NCBI GenBank assembly: GCA_009760855.2
Contig: WPIO01000003.1
Location: 6,569,501-6,633,500 of the forward strand
Length of the DNA: 64,000 bases
DNA from: Cristatella mucedo
Lineage: Eukaryota > Bryozoa > Phylactolaemata > Cristatellidae
Direction: 5' to 3'
Positions 10,944-24,141 of the stretch are shown here, piece by piece. Position 1 is the stretch's first letter. Every line of letters begins with the position of its first letter. The translations under genes and the position numbers were made by a program. Under the pieces are notes generated by a model, which saw only the letters and a program-made list of their open reading frames with translations, did not search any database and was not told the DNA's origin.

Positions 10944-11009
10944 CGCGTGCTCGCGTGTGCGTTTGTAATACTGTTCATCAGATGTCCAGACAACTGTAAT
11001 AAGTAGCGC

Positions 11010-11760
11010 GATGCACGTGTTACCTATGCAGAGTTGTAATATTCATCATAAGGATATATTTTTAAAGCACCACAGGGAAAGTAAATGTCTTTCTAGGCAC
11101 TTTGAATATGCTGGAAAGGAAGCATGCCAATTGGTTAGTAAAAAATGCAGTGTCAGCTCCCGTAGCACACTAAAGCACAATTCAAATAGATAGAGCAAAT
11201 ACTGTCAGGAACAAGTGAGTTTTTATCTTCTTTTTAAATGTCGTCAAGTCGGAATATGTCGTGATGTCATTCGGCAGTGATTTACTGCTTTTTGGAGCAT
11301 AGGGAGAAAGCAAGATCTCTAAAAAATATATAATTCATTTGCATACCGCCCTAAGAGTACTTCATCTCTATTCAACTGCTTCACACATGCCACGGGTCTT
11401 GAGCCCACGATCTCGGTCATCAAATACATTCACCTTGACCCATGTTTGAGGCGAGCACTTAAACCACTGGGTCAAAATGGCAGAAAACAACTCAAGGATT
11501 AGACATACAGTAGAGAAGAGCCGATGGTAAGATAGGAGGCACCACTAATAGGAACTATTGTAGCCACGTAGTTCAGGGCAAGAGAATATCGGGACCTAAA
11601 AGTGAGTGACAGAGCACGACGAGGGCTTGATGTGAAGCCAGTGCAGGTCGGTGACGAGTTGTGCCAGGTGCCATTGCAAAGTTAGTGACAGACAAGCCTA
11701 GCTGCAGAGTTTTACTCCAACTGAATGTATCTTATTGCACAGGCACGAAGACATGCTAGT
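11010..11760 (-). mobile_element. LINE family A 3' half, decayed and interrupted by a SINE
   Basis: The stretch 11040-11320 matches the 3' untranslated and C-terminal part of family A (CTTTTTAAATGTCGTCAAGTC, as at 38200 and 52720). The stretch 11580-11700 carries GGGACCTAAAAGTGAGTGACA, GCCAGTGCAGGTCGGTGA and AGACAAGCCTAGCTGCA, the minus-strand code for the ADLHWLP / RSLH segment. A family 1 SINE sits between the two halves. Confidence 0.75.
11325..11480 (-). mobile_element. tRNA-derived SINE, family 1, inserted in a LINE
   Basis: AATTCATTTGCATACCGCCC, ACACATGCCACGGGTCTTGAGCCCACGATCTCGG-like and GGCGAGCACTTAAACCACTGGGTC match the 7070-7201 and 33640-33785 copies with scattered mismatches. The LINE A sequence resumes on its far side. 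Confidence 0.7.
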
Positions 11761-11899
11761 GGTGAGCTACCGAAGTCGAGGCTGAAGTGTGCACACTGAT
11801 GGCCTGCCCTTGCTACAGCCGTAAGGATGGCTTCGGTTCGCATGACCTGTGCTTGCACTTGAGAAGAGAATAGCTCGGATTTTGTAGTACCAAACTGCA

Positions 11900-12010
11900 G
11901 GTCTTAGCCCGGGGAGGAGGAGGGTCTTGTACTTCACGATCCAGGTCTTGGGATCGAGTCTGCAGCAAGCAATTCATTACTGCCGCCCACTGGGGATCCG
12001 ATTCGCAGGA
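11900..12010 (+). mobile_element. Partial family 2 SINE
   Basis: CACGATCCAGGTCTTGGGATCGAGTCTGCAGCAAGCAATTC-type sequence preserves the B box region of family 2 followed by its body. The rest is lost. Confidence 0.5.
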
Positions 12011-12884
12011 GGTGGTTGGCATCTGCTAAGGGTCTGCAGCCATGCGAATGAGACCATGTTGAATTAGCCGAGCTTTACTTTTTACTTTACTGCAAGCTTT
12101 GCGAAGCGTTAATTCATGTAGGACGGGAGGGCAGAAGAGGCCTCACGTCTTCGTGATGTGCCGACAGGTCCACGATTGTCGCCTAAACCTACCGAAGAGG
12201 GCCAGCAGACTCCGGTCCTTCACTCTCGGAGCCGAACTGGCATGTAAGTGGGAAACCTGCCGACCTGCTTGCCAGTGACACATGCCGGTCAGCCATTCTA
12301 TGATTGGTTCAGGGTCTTGTATCTCCCAGGCTTGATCCTGGGTATGCCTACACTTTGACGGCCATCTCTTTCCCCGAAACCAGATGCAGCTAAACTGGAG
12401 TAATCTGGCCGGCTCATCATTAATCGCCAATTAATGGTATCAGAAAAGGGGGCACTGTCCCAACCCAGTGATCGAGAGTTACCCATTAGCAACGTTGGCT
12501 GGTTGAAGCCGGCACTTTCGTGCCTGACAGCTCTGCAATTGCTGTCAGCCAGCTCGTTATGGGCGACCGACGAGAACTCGGCAGCACTTGCTCAGACGAG
12601 CTCGGTGGTCCTTGCAGACGAAATAGACGAATCCGATTTCGAGCCAGGCAGCCGTGGAGCTAACGAAATTCACCATCATCGTGTGCTCAATTTAGGATTG
12701 ACTTCAGCCTACCCGAGTAAATCATGTGGTGGCCTTGCCTTCGCCAAGCGTGAGAAGATCGGGCCTGCTGTTTGCAACGTGCTTGGCGAGCGCCCTTAGA
12801 AGAAATGCCCCGATTTAAGGTGATGGTGATGGAGAGTCGGCAAAGGGCCAATGCTAGAGCCCACTGGCATCACGTGGTGCATCA

Positions 12885-13032
12885 CGACCCAGGTCGTACG
12901 ACCCAGGTCGTACGTTTGAGTCCCGCAACAGGCAATTCTCTGTTGTCCTCTCGAAGTATGAAAGCAGGGTGTTAGCCGCAAAGGCTCTCCTGTCAGTGTA
13001 TAGGTGAGACAGTTGAATCAGCTAACATTTAC
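12885..13032 (+). mobile_element. tRNA-derived SINE, family 2
   Basis: GTACGTTTGAGTCCCGCAAC (B box), CAGGCAATTCTCTGTTG, AGCAGGGTGTTAGCCGC, GGCTCTCCTGTCAGTGTATA and TTGAATCAGCTAACATTTAC match the family order. The decamer CGACCCAGGT(CGTA) is duplicated just before it (12890-12910). Confidence 0.7.
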
Positions 13033-14082
13033 CCTCACCTTTTTAAAGCCGCAGTCAGGCGATTTTGGGATGCCATTTCCCTACCACAAGGCATACGTTC
13101 CCGATTCCTGGATTCGGGGCAGGTGGCAAAGGCCGCCATCTCATGAAAACAGTGGAGCTTGTTTGCTCAGTAGCCGCCAGGCATTTCTTTAATAGCCGGT
13201 AGCGATATGCACGGCCGTGGGCGAGGACCGGCGATGAGTTGGCAGAGTGGCCGTCAGATGGCAGAGCTCGAGGGCATGGAGGGGCTGCAGTGCATGCCCT
13301 TGCTCGAACACTTGCTTGATCGATCAGGGCTCGGCAGTCGCTAGCTTTCAAGGTAAAAGCGGCTCTGCCAACCCCCCTCTGCCACGTGCCTGCCTGGCGC
13401 ACACAGGCAAACCGGTTCGCCGTGCCCCGAAGCAGCTCACTGGCGGCCGGACGACAAGCTACAGTAGAGTGGCTCCCCTCTTTCTCACATCCCCTCATGT
13501 TCAGCATGAGGCACTGTCTGGCAATCAGAGCCCTAGCATGTGTGGCATCGCCGGCGGTATTTCCTGTCTGAGCTGCTGCTCTGTCAACAGACAGGCAGTG
13601 CAATGTCAGGGTGCAGCAGCATTATTTACGAGTGTGGCAGACTGGTGGCTGCCCAGGTTGCCCTTAACCTGTACCATTTGCTTAAACAGGACCAGAGACT
13701 GGGAGGGGATGGGTGTCGTGCATGGCATCTCCTCCGGACTGCTTTGCCCATCGCTCACGTCCATTTTGCCCACGATGCCACGAAGCCACGAAGCGGCTGC
13801 ATCTGTCGGTCGGTTGACGATGCTGTCCTAGGCCTCCGAGATGCCTCGCCCTCCCTAGCCGGCCCGAGCCGGCTAGAAGCTCGGGTTGACCTTCAGCTCG
13901 CGGCTGCAGCATCTGTGATGCTTTGCTCGATGCAAACTAGCACCGGTACCATATTCGCGATCAAGCCACACAGGGGCAGGGGGCTTGCTGGAGCTGTCCC
14001 AAGCCAGTGGTGCAATGTTAACAGCAGTCTTGTCATTTGCTCATGCACTTCACACACGATCTCGCGCGCGCTTACATGCGAG

Positions 14083-14108
14083 CACACACACACACACACA
14101 AACACGTG

Positions 14109-14147
<39 letters not shown>

Positions 14148-14230
14148 GAGCACACGTGCACACACACGCGAGCACACACACACACACGCGAGCACACCCT
14201 CTCTCTGTCTGTCTCTCTTTGAGGCTTACT
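14083..14230. repeat. Compound (CA)n / CGCGAGCA / (CT)n repeat
   Basis: CA runs are punctuated by repeated CGCGAGCA or CGTGAGCA units, then pass into TC-rich sequence that extends, degenerate, to about 14330. Confidence 0.95.
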
Positions 14231-14337
14231 TGCTCCTCTCTCTCCCTCTTTCTCTCTTGCCGCTTTTCCCTGTCTCAGCTGTCTTTTTTGCTCTATTTCT
14301 CTCTTCTCTCCCTGTGTCTTTTCTTGCTCCCAAATCC

Positions 14338-14405
14338 CAGAGCCTAGAAAGAGGTTTAGTTCTTTTGAGGTGCTGTACAAATTTATAATAATAATTATTA
14401 TTATC
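14338..14405 (+). mobile_element. LINE family A 3' terminus
   Basis: AGAGCCTAGAAAGAGGTTTAG, GAGGTGCTGTACAAATTTATAATAATAATTATT: the family A 3' end with its ATT-type tail. Confidence 0.7.
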
Positions 14406-15078
14406 CTTATCCTGCCTCTGTCACTCCATCTTGCTCTTACTGCCTTCCTCCGTCTATTGCTTTTTCTTACCCTCCACACCAGCTGAAGTCCTATAAGTAT
14501 GTGATTACATACATCGGCAAGAACGATTAGTTCTGAAAAGAAGTAGACCAAGCACAATCATGGCAAGAGCAATTTTTTCTGAAAAGAAGTAGAGCAAGCA
14601 CAGATCCTATCAGAAGCCGACCCAAGGCCGACTTTTCCTTTCACATGTATTTCCTTTCACATGTTTCTCCTGCTTAGCTGAAACTTAGGGAGTGGTCTAG
14701 TGCCTCACTTGAGTCGAAAATAGAGAATTTATCATCAACCTGCTGAAACAAAGCACAGCATAGGCCTACAGAATAGCCGTGGAAATGGAGGCTGACCCTA
14801 TCCTGGCCTGGTACCAGCGATGTGCAGCTGCCACTGGTGCCCTCGTTAATGCCAGTGCTGAAGTACAGAAGTCCTAAGTACAGTCTGTCATGCTTGACAT
14901 TATCAGGCTTCGGCTGCAGAAGGATGTATTTTATGCAGCCAAGGATCTCTGCCTTGTGTGTCTGTATCAGAGCACTCTGCAACCAGAGGTGGGGGCTCTT
15001 GCCTGGGTCAGTTTGCTGCAACAACCAAAGTATTAGAAGCTTGTGATAATCTCGTCCGGTGCAGCATGCACAGAGGGG

Positions 15079-15116
15079 GAGAGAGTGAGTGAGTGAGAGA
15101 GAGAGAGAGAGAGAGG

Positions 15117-15212
<96 letters not shown>
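15079..15212. repeat. (GA)n microsatellite
   Basis: About 134 bp of nearly pure GA with a GAGT-containing 5' end. Read on the minus strand it gives spurious Leu-Ser frames. Confidence 0.97.
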
Positions 15213-15215
<3 letters not shown>

Positions 15216-15407
15216 TCTAATGGGATCGTGCTGCAGTGCTAGAGTATTGCTTGCAGCTCGAGTAGGTTCAAGGGATCTCTGCAGCCGGAACGGATGAGGC
15301 CTGCACCTCAGCATGTTAAAGCTATATCACTTTGATAATCTATCTTCTGTGTGGCGCCTTTTGAAGACCGTCTATCGGTAAGATGGACTGAGCGAGCAGA
15401 ATTATTT

Positions 15408-15482
15408 CACCTCCAATGGGAATGATCCCTAAACCTGTGGTTTGGCAATCTAGTGCTCTATCGATTGAGCCATTTCGGGGCA
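15408..15482 (-). repeat. tRNA-like sequence (pseudogene or SINE head)
   Basis: The minus strand reads CCCCGAAATGGCTCAATCGATAGAGCA (a good D-arm with GCTC/GAGC pairing and an A box), then GGGATCATTCCC in the T-arm position. The acceptor stem has two mismatches and the anticodon stem does not pair, so I do not call a functional tRNA. Confidence 0.45.
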
Positions 15483-15934
15483 AGCTGTGTAATGCTCTCA
15501 GCACAGGGTGCATAATCTTGGCTTAAATGGCCACTTATGTGCCCGAGCCGATGGCTGTCTAGTTTCTTAATGCATGTCTATACTGCTGCCTCAGGGGCCT
15601 CAGGGGCACTGATTCAGTGCTCCGTGAAAGCAGATGATACTTGTCGAACTGCCATCGAATTTGTCGAAGGTGGTTAATTGCTAGATGGCCGAGGGCTGCA
15701 CTTTCTGGAGAACAATGCATTGATCTTGAACGCCTTTAGGTTGGAAGACCGGTAGCGGAGTACCGGTGTTTAGTTGGCTTAGTTGCCACTTTTTGACAGC
15801 TTCAAACCCCCTCGCAGTCAGCTGAACCAGCAGTCGCAAAACTGTGTCAGAGCATACAGGTCCGTTAGGACGTCTAATAGCAGGTAGTACTGCTTGCTAC
15901 AATGTTGGGTTAACAAAAGAAAAGGTAAGTGTAT

Positions 15935-16095
15935 TTAACAGCCTCAGTTGTATAGCAGCAAAAGAGCCTTCCTGACTATCTGCACCGCTTGCAGTAGTCA
16001 AAGGATTGGCCACTGCAGGATTCGAGCCCACGATTCAGGTCGTGAAGAGGGAGCACCTCACACCGGTCCAAGACCCACGGGCAATTGGTGTGTTG
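15935..16095 (-). mobile_element. tRNA-derived SINE, family 2
   Basis: CAGCCTCAGTTGTATAGCAG, GCACCGCTTGCAGTAGTCAA, GGCCACTGCAGGATTCGAGCCCACGATTC match the minus-strand copy at 58320-58515. The B box is GGGCTCGAATCC on the minus strand. Confidence 0.75.
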
Positions 16096-16539
16096 TTAAG
16101 GACTGAGGTTTTCGCCGACATGCTTAGAGTCCTTGCATCTCGTTACTATGAAGATTAGCTGTTCCTGGGTGGTTTCGCATGTGCTTCCTCCGAAACGGCC
16201 CGAAATGTTAGCTCCTGCAGTGACAGCTTCTGCTGGAGCCATGCAGTGGCGCTTACGGCTGTCTTGTCGGTTGTATCTTTCTCTGCTTTGGGGCTCTGGT
16301 CACTTCTTGCGTGGCTCAAGAAATGTGGCCAGAATGTGTGCCCCCATCGTGCCACCAGCGACAGGCATAGTTGTATGACAGAGACAAACCAAGACAAGCC
16401 CTACTCGGCCGGAGCAGACTCGGGATTTAAATGTAGGTTTGCAAGACCCGAAAGTAGTGAAAAGTAATAGCAAGCACTATTAGTTTTTATTCAAGCACCA
16501 GCTCGGGGGGGGGGGTTGCTCATCGACTGGAAGAAGGAC

Positions 16540-17460
16540 ATAGTTTAGTCGTTGTTGACGGTCACATCTGCATCCTTCTCGAAATACGAATAAATGGCAT
16601 CGTTTTGGTAATACTCATCGACGCAGTGCACAATAGGCATCGACATCGTCGTGCAAAAGCGGGTCTTGTTAAACTTTAAAGCCTCGAAGACACATTTGGC
16701 CCTTGCAGTCGGCACTGACTGTCAGAATCAGGGGCACCAGTCACATGACCAGGCGGTTACCGGTTGCTGCTCGTCCGAATCGCAACAATTGAAAGGAGAG
16801 TTGTGGCAATGTATTGAAATTCTCCAGTGTCTCATCATTCTCACTGATTGTGCGCAAGTTGATAGCTGATGCATGATGGGCAGAATTCTCTCCATCAGCT
16901 GCAAGATGAAGGTGAATTTGAACCTGAACATGCTGTCGAGAAGCCGTGTTGTATCGGTGCGCTGGTCACTTTTGCTACCGTCGTCTTCGATGACATCAAC
17001 CGTCGCGCTGAGCATATAAATCAACCAGTGCTGTGCATGCCAGAACGACGTCCAAGGTGTGTTGCCAGGGCAATCCAGCACTTCTCCGGATTCAAACCAC
17101 GATCTGTCTCTACCTGTAGCTCATTGATTAGGTCCCGGACAATCTACTTCTGCTTGCTAAGCAGCTGGTCCTTGTGCTTGTGCGAGCTAGTAGCCACGTT
17201 GATGATGTCATAGATCAGAGTGAATAAGGGACTGGTATCGGGAACCCCATTCCTGGACAAAGTAACCCATGCATAGTGAACCTTATGACAGCACAGTGTC
17301 CATAGATCACCATCTCGGTGATGTTCTTGATTAGTGCCTGCAGACCATTGATCTCATTGCCCATTTTGGACCTAGCATCGTAGCCTTGTGCGCAGCAACT
17401 ATCGATCAGACGAGGCGATCTTCCACTGTACCCTCACTGAGTTGTCATGATTTAGATTTA
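16540..17460 (-). pseudogene. Decayed hAT-superfamily transposase (DUF4371/ZMYM-like type)
   Basis: On the minus strand, successive blocks in several frames follow the order of hAT-type transposases. SCCAQGYDARSKMGNEINGL (about 17340-17405) corresponds to the CRGQGYDGAxNMxGxxxGVQ motif. ITEMVIYGHCAVIRF (about 17265-17330) corresponds to YxHCxAHRLNL. EVLDCPGNTPWTSFW (about 17040-17080) corresponds to the L..LCxTRWxSR block. MFRFKFTFILQLMERIL (about 16900-16950) and VDEYYQNDAIYSYFEKDADV (about 16565-16625) correspond to the later helical regions. Stops and frameshifts separate the blocks, so it is inactive. Family assignment is from motif memory. Confidence 0.65.
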
Positions 17461-18721
17461 ATGGACTTCAATTGTACTTCAATGGAGTTCCATGCGGTTA
17501 GTGAGGCAAAACTAGACTGAATTCTCACGTTGCTGATCGAAGGCAGGATTTGATAACATCTGTGGTTTATTGCTAAGGCATACATTGTGAGCAGCAGAGA
17601 GGTGGCAATGCAAGAGCTTCTATGGCCTGACCTGTGCTATCAACCAGCAGATACAGGGTCTCTGGTCACGTGTCACATTGTATGACTTCTGCTGTGTGAC
17701 ACGATCGAGCTTGCAATAAGAGCTTTATGAGGCTACGGTGTTGCCTCATTGAAAACGGTGAAATCGAGATCAAAAGGCTATTATTGCACCCTCATACTCT
17801 GTGCCACTGTGAAATATAGCTTTAAGTTTTCACTGGTGTGATGGACATGAAACCTGGGGCTGTGGTGTGGCCACCCAAGATGGCTGGGGCTAGACCTTGC
17901 CAGAAGTAGCCTATCGTGGGACGGCTGAAGGGGCACGGCAAGTTGCAAACTAGCCGTCAGACTCAGACCATCGGACCGGCTCTGCGGTAGGGGGGACCAG
18001 GGTTAAGTGGCCCCCTTCATAATGCCAGTGTCCGACGTTCTACCTCTGACCAAGATTGGTATTCTATGCTGGACCGTACAGCTCCATCAGGCTAGTCTTT
18101 AGGTATCACGCACCCTGTAAGTACACACACAGGAATACAGTGGTGTAAGCAAAGGGGGGGGGGGAGCCAGTGAGTTCTGGTCTCCCCTTGGACCTGTGAG
18201 CGTGTCATCGCCATCGTGTGACCCAGCCGACGTTCTGTCTGCCCAACGGGGCGCTCCATGCTGGCACGTGACCTATCCTTACTGCGAATTTCACTTCTTC
18301 CCTGTGCGTCGGACTGTAGGCAAACTATCCACTTCCTTTCTCTCACTCTCTTCTCTCTTATCACCACGTGTTCCGGAGCAACGCACGACGGCTGCTACCT
18401 CTATATCGGTATGTACGCTCGCTTACTTGTGCTGCCTGTGTATGATAAAAGACAGTAGTCGTCGTCAGCACCACAGCTCGCTTGTGGGGGGCTTCGTTCT
18501 TCGTCGTGCTGCCATCGCACCCACGAGCTCATACAGACCGACCTGACCGGCCTTGCATGGCTGCTTGGCCATCCAACACAACCTTTCGATGTGTTTGCTG
18601 CCTCTGTCAAGGTCGAGGTCTAGCCGTCTCTGTAGGTTTACATTAGCTAGATTGATGCAATAATGGTTTACGTGTACTTTCTGTCAGACTAGTGATTATT
18701 TATTTGTCAGCAGCTGCTTAG

Positions 18722-18800
18722 TCTGACCTAGTGGCTAGTGGTTTGTGACACACAGATGTGACTTGGATACATGAAGATCTCGTGTTGAAATTCTGCCGGT
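18722..18800 (+). repeat. tRNA-like SINE head
   Basis: GACCTAGTGGCTAGTGG resembles an A box and GTGTTGAAATTCTGCC a B box, at roughly tRNA spacing. No body shared with families 1 or 2 is seen, so this is tentative. Confidence 0.35.
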
Positions 18801-20219
18801 GGCACTTGGAGCAAGACAGACATCTCGAGGGCTGCCCCAGATGTGTTTTCATCTCTACAGGCTTGGTTTGGGGTGAGGGCATGCGGCATGTGAATAAGGT
18901 CGTGCGAATTACTCAATTACTTAGATATCGTCCTACTTTGTCTGCAGTGCTAGGATATCGAAGCAGGATGCCATTGCACCGACCATATCGAACTGGCAAA
19001 TCAGCCCCTTGTTTCACACTCTTCTTTCACCGTTGGTGGGCTCGTATCAATGCCAAGGTCGGCATTCTTCTTTCTTCCTCATCCAGATAATCCTTGCTCT
19101 TAACCGATCGGTAAGGTGTGGGAATGCTTATTCTTTGTTATAATCCCATCCCGACTTCACATGATGTCATACCAGCTTTCTTTACTCTTCATTTACAGGC
19201 AGAGGATGTGTGGCATTCAAGCAGTGGCTGTAGCATGGCTCAGATAGCACCTTTGCGAACTGCCCTCTGTGGCTTCAGTTGCACGTGCTGAGCCTCGTAC
19301 ACTTTATTTTAATTTGCCACCAAAGGAGAGGGTTGAAGAAAAAGTCCGATCATGCATACTGGAGGTAGAGAAGAGAATAAGTTGAGTAGCTAAGGGTTGC
19401 TAAATATGTATTTACTAGACTGTGTACTAAATGATGATCGCAATCTGTGGTGGTTTGGCTGTAAATACTGTAGATATGTTTGTAAACTTATCTACGGTTT
19501 CAGAGATACATTTGAAGTTTCTTAGTTACGATTCGTTTTCGGGCGTCCGTTGCATGCTACTGAAAAACTTACAATTATGCACTAAAGGCTGCTATCACGT
19601 CGTCTGGAAAGACCAAATGTTACAAACCTGCTGTGAAAGCTTCTGCTGTCTGTAGTTTGTTAGGCCACGAACACAGAGCACGTAATGGTACTAGTCCCTA
19701 CAGCTGCATGACAAATACTGATGGAGGTGGCTCCTCGAAGCACAGCTAGCAAGTCGCATGTGTTGCCTCTGTTCACTTTGCTAAGCCGATGTTGGTAGGG
19801 CACGGCAGCAATAGAAAAGTCCATAGTGTAACATAACGAGTCATGTTGTTAACGTAGAACAGTCTCTTCCATAGCCACAGAGAGAAGGCATGCGTGTGCA
19901 GCACCAGCAAAAAAATCACTTCGAAGAAAATAGAAAAATTGGTTACATGAATTGAGATTGGAACCACCTACATTCTTTCAGTGCATGCTCCAGCTGTGAC
20001 AGCCAAGCAGAGATCACTGTCAGCATTAACTTCATCTCAGCCAATGATACGTGGTTTACATCATCAAAATGCACGAGGCACTCGGTCTCTGTGCAGCAGC
20101 ATTTACCACAGCAATACAAGCAGCGTTTTCTAATGCATGAATGGTTTGGCCCCACTGCCTGTCTAGGAAAAGAAGGACAACCAAACCCTGTTGTTGACGT
20201 TGTGCAGGCTTTTTTCCAA

Positions 20220-20272
20220 AGGTAACCTGATTTAACAATCTCATTTATTAGCAGTAGAAGAGCCTAACTAGT
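20220..20272 (-). mobile_element. SINE family 2 3' fragment
   Basis: ACCTGATTTAACAATCTCATTTATTAGCAGTAGAAGAGCC is the inverted 3' end of family 2 (compare TGATTTAACAGCCTC at 58330). Confidence 0.5.
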
Positions 20273-20649
20273 CTTTGAAGTCTTCAGTAATTTGATTTTC
20301 ACAACTGATCAATCCAATCTTTCGCAATTTACGCAGGATTACTATCGTTGTGGTCAGCCAATGGCAACCGAGGGCTGACTGTCTTTGCTGGAGATTGCTG
20401 CACCATCAGAGGCATACCGTGGAGTTTTCTAGGGGCCTACCTCTATCTTCTTGTTAACCATGTAAAATCGTCCTCACGGTAGTTGGCAGTTCTCGCAACG
20501 GCAAAACCACTCAGTGATTCACTCCAGTTTGAAGTAAACTATACCAGTGGAACACTGTGCTATCTCCATCGAATAAGCATGGTTCAATAAACTACTGAGG
20601 TCAGATTGTGTTATGATTACAAGAATGCCTGCATATCTTCATAAACTCA

Positions 20650-20818
20650 CGGCCCTGAATCTTAGCCTTGGGTAAGATGCTTCCGCATCGTAACCTAGGT
20701 CATGAGCTGGAGGTCTGCTGCAGGCAGTTCTTTGTTGCGCTTAGCAAGCAGGAGTGATAGCCGGTACGTTTTATCCGCTGCTATATAAACGAGGCCGTTG
20801 AATCAGCCAACATTTGCT
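20650..20818 (+). mobile_element. tRNA-derived SINE, family 2
   Basis: It has GGTAAGATGCTTCCGCATCGTAACCTAGGTCATGAGCTGGAGG-like 5' sequence, GCTGCAGGCAGTTCTTTGTT, AGCAGGAGTGATAGCC and CTGCTATATAAACGAGGCCG, ending TTGAATCAGCCAACATTTGC. The B box is degraded. Confidence 0.65.
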
Positions 20819-21861
20819 TAAAAGTACAAGAGGGGCAACACGACATCGCATATTCTACTTCTGTTCCTATAGGAACCAGTTTTACCCACACCTTGCCAAG
20901 ATTTTGTATAGCAGTTATTGCACGGTTCTTGAGACTTCCAGTAAAATGAATGCGAACGTGCTCAGCTCAGACACTGCCGATACTTTGCTGCTCCAAGTCT
21001 TGGTACGAGCTGTCTTATTAGCATGCATATTTTCCTAAGAGCCAATGATTGTTAAGGATAGGATGTTTTGTCATGCGGGAGAGCTGCTTTGAGGAGTTTG
21101 AGTTTGCTCGATTGCTTTGAAAGACTCCCGGTGCCGTCAATCCTCAACATCATGCATTGTCAATTCAATCTTAATTTCATGCTGACATCTCTTCATTCCA
21201 CTGCCCATCTCTTCTGGACTGTCCAGTACAATCGCAAGACACCAGGTCACGTCCAAGCGTGTGACTCCATAACAAGCTGGTTAGCTATTTTCGAATCATT
21301 CAAGACACTGGTATGCTGCAGAACAAGCTGCGATCATCTGGGAATTTCTGATCGAATATCTGAAGTACACAGCACTAGCCGAGAGGCGCGATATGGCTGG
21401 GCTTTGCCCAAACAGCGGTGCACTGGGTAGCTTTCCAAATTGCGTGCATGGGACATTTGCTTCTTTTGCAGCATGTCCAAAGCGCATTGAAAGACATTTA
21501 GTTCGATAAGGGTGCAAATGTTGAAATGTATTATGCTCATGCACATAACACCCAGTGTTGGTGGTGGTCGTCTACTCAGACCTAGTTCCAATGTATAGCA
21601 CTATCAGGATGCTGCGAACAGGCTCTGAAGTGGGCCGGCAAAGCAAGAAGTCACGTGCACGTGACAATAGTTGGCTCCGATTGCTGCTTTACTATTCTGG
21701 CTAACCGCTGTTAGAAATACACCTTCTGGTGCTGGTGAAAATGGCTACAGGACTACTGCAATAAATTAGCACCTAAAGACGGGGAGTTGTTTCTAGGATA
21801 ATGATAATAACAATGGCACAGAACAGCCGCTTTTTCGGCAATGCTGGGCATGCCACTGTTA

Positions 21862-22085
21862 AATAATAATAATAATAATAATAATACATTTATGTAGCAC
21901 CCTCATAGAATGGAATCTCTCTCTAGGAACTTTACAGATGCTGCATAGAAAGCATTTGTAATAGCTGCTGATTGTCTGCTGAATTTCCCATTGACATTGG
22001 ATGCTAACGAATACGCTAGCAGTAGGACCGCCAGTTACGGTTGATCTTTCATAACTACTGTTAGTAGCTAGAAGAGCCAAGGAAA
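21862..22085 (-). mobile_element. LINE family A/B 3' terminus with ATT tail
   Basis: Starts with eight AAT units (minus-strand ATT tail), then CATTTATGTAGCACCCTCAT, AATCTCTCTCTAGGAACTTTAC, the 3' terminus shared by LINE A copies. The rest is too decayed to align. Confidence 0.65.
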
Positions 22086-22366
22086 ACACACAAATGGCAA
22101 GTGAGCGTGCCTTCTATCTCACGGCCCTTATTTCCAGTGTGCATAGCCTGTGCACTTCTAAGTACTCGTAGGGCCTGCAGCGACGGCCACTGCTGTACTA
22201 GGGTGTTTTTCGTCATTCATAGCCTTTTGACATTTGTTTAATTGAGCCTGCCTCAAGCATGCCTTCTCAAGTGTGATTGCCAGTCGAGTGCGATGCAACG
22301 AAAACAGACGGCGTAAAATGTGACTTTTGTGCACCTTCATTCCTATTTTTGCACTTGCTGTTGCAG

Positions 22367-22454
22367 GCAGTCGTCAAGGCAGATAAGGCATTTGCCCAAC
22401 AGATGGCTACATTGGCAGCAAACCAAACTAAGAACACTCACGATGTGCTGCCGT
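22367..22454 (+). CDS. PTP gene exon 2: D1 phosphotyrosine-loop exon (residues 68-97)
   Basis: The acceptor is ttgctgttgcag and the donor is gtaagt at 22455; entry is phase 0 and exit phase 1. The exon encodes AVVKADKAFAQQ, then NQTKNTHDVLP, and the first base of a Tyr completed by exon 3. This is the family segment KNRYxNILPYDxxRV. The DVLPY part is conserved, but the tyrosine that normally stacks on phosphotyrosine (Tyr46 in PTP1B) is replaced: Thr91 by my alignment. That change would weaken phosphotyrosine recognition. A second AG four bases downstream (22369-22370) would break the frame. Confidence 0.85.
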
Positions 22455-22479
22455 GTAAGTAGGGCTGATAGTTTCCTAT

Positions 22480-22621
22480 TGCTTCTTTCTCTCCCTCTTT
22501 TTCTCTTTCGTTCTTTCGTTGTGTGTGTGTGTGCCACACGTGAGCTATCTCTGTCTCTCTTGTGGTCTCTCTCCACTTGCTCTCTCATCCCCCATACTTC
22601 TCTATCGTGCTGCTTCTCGTG

Positions 22622-22657
<36 letters not shown>

Positions 22658-22880
22658 GTCTATGTTATGTGTGCATGTTCCTTCTCTCACTCTCTTGTAA
22701 GCACTCTCTCTGTGTCTCACCCTCTCTTTCTCACAATGTCTTTAACCTGCTCTCACTCTATCCCTCCGTCACTGTTTTTCTGTAGCTCCTTGCATTTTCT
22801 CTCTCATTCTGTCTCCAGCTCTCTATTTTTCTCTGCTGCCTTTGTTTTTATCTCTGTCTGTCTGACTTTGTCTGTATTTC
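22480..22880. repeat. Degenerate (CT)n-rich tract
   Basis: Pyrimidine-rich sequence with a pure CT core at 22624-22652, short GT runs and a TCTC background. It begins within 30 bp of the exon 2 donor. Confidence 0.85.
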
Positions 22881-23192
22881 TGCTGTTGTGTGTGCCTGTT
22901 GCTTCTCGGCCACTGGTGTGTGCCCCTCTCGGCAGATGGTTGGGTGGTTGGCTGGTTGGCTCGGTGCATTGATGTGGGCATGTGGCCCGCCACGGTGGCT
23001 CACGACGGATGCACTCACTCCCTTATCTGTGGTGAGTCAGCCCTAGCTCATATATGTACCCGCTGGGGGAATAAAGAAAGATTGAGTCTCGTTCACCGCT
23101 CACGTTTGCCTGCTCATGTCTTTGTGTCTCCGTGAGACTCCACTAGTGCTGCTGCAGCCGGAGACACAGTAACATAACACTGCCCCAGCTTC

Positions 23193-24141
<949 letters not shown>

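Larger units (their letters stand above)
10105..22366 (+). other. PTP gene intron 1 (12.3 kb)
   Basis: Bounded by GTAAGA and GCAG. It contains LINE A remnants (11010-11760), SINEs, CA and GA microsatellites, a decayed hAT transposase and a LINE tail at 21862-22080. Between 12050 and 12870, 13050 and 14050, 14600 and 15070, 17470 and 18700, 18850 and 20640, and 20820 and 21860 I see nothing that I can name. The open frames there are short and overlap each other. Confidence 0.7.

Noticed and set aside
15408-15482. Functional tRNA gene
   Set aside because: The acceptor and anticodon stems do not pair properly; better explained as a SINE head or pseudogene.
18138-18175. hAT-type terminal repeat CAGTGGTGTAAGCAAAGGGGG
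   Set aside because: No matching inverted end or duplication was found nearby, so no element could be delimited.
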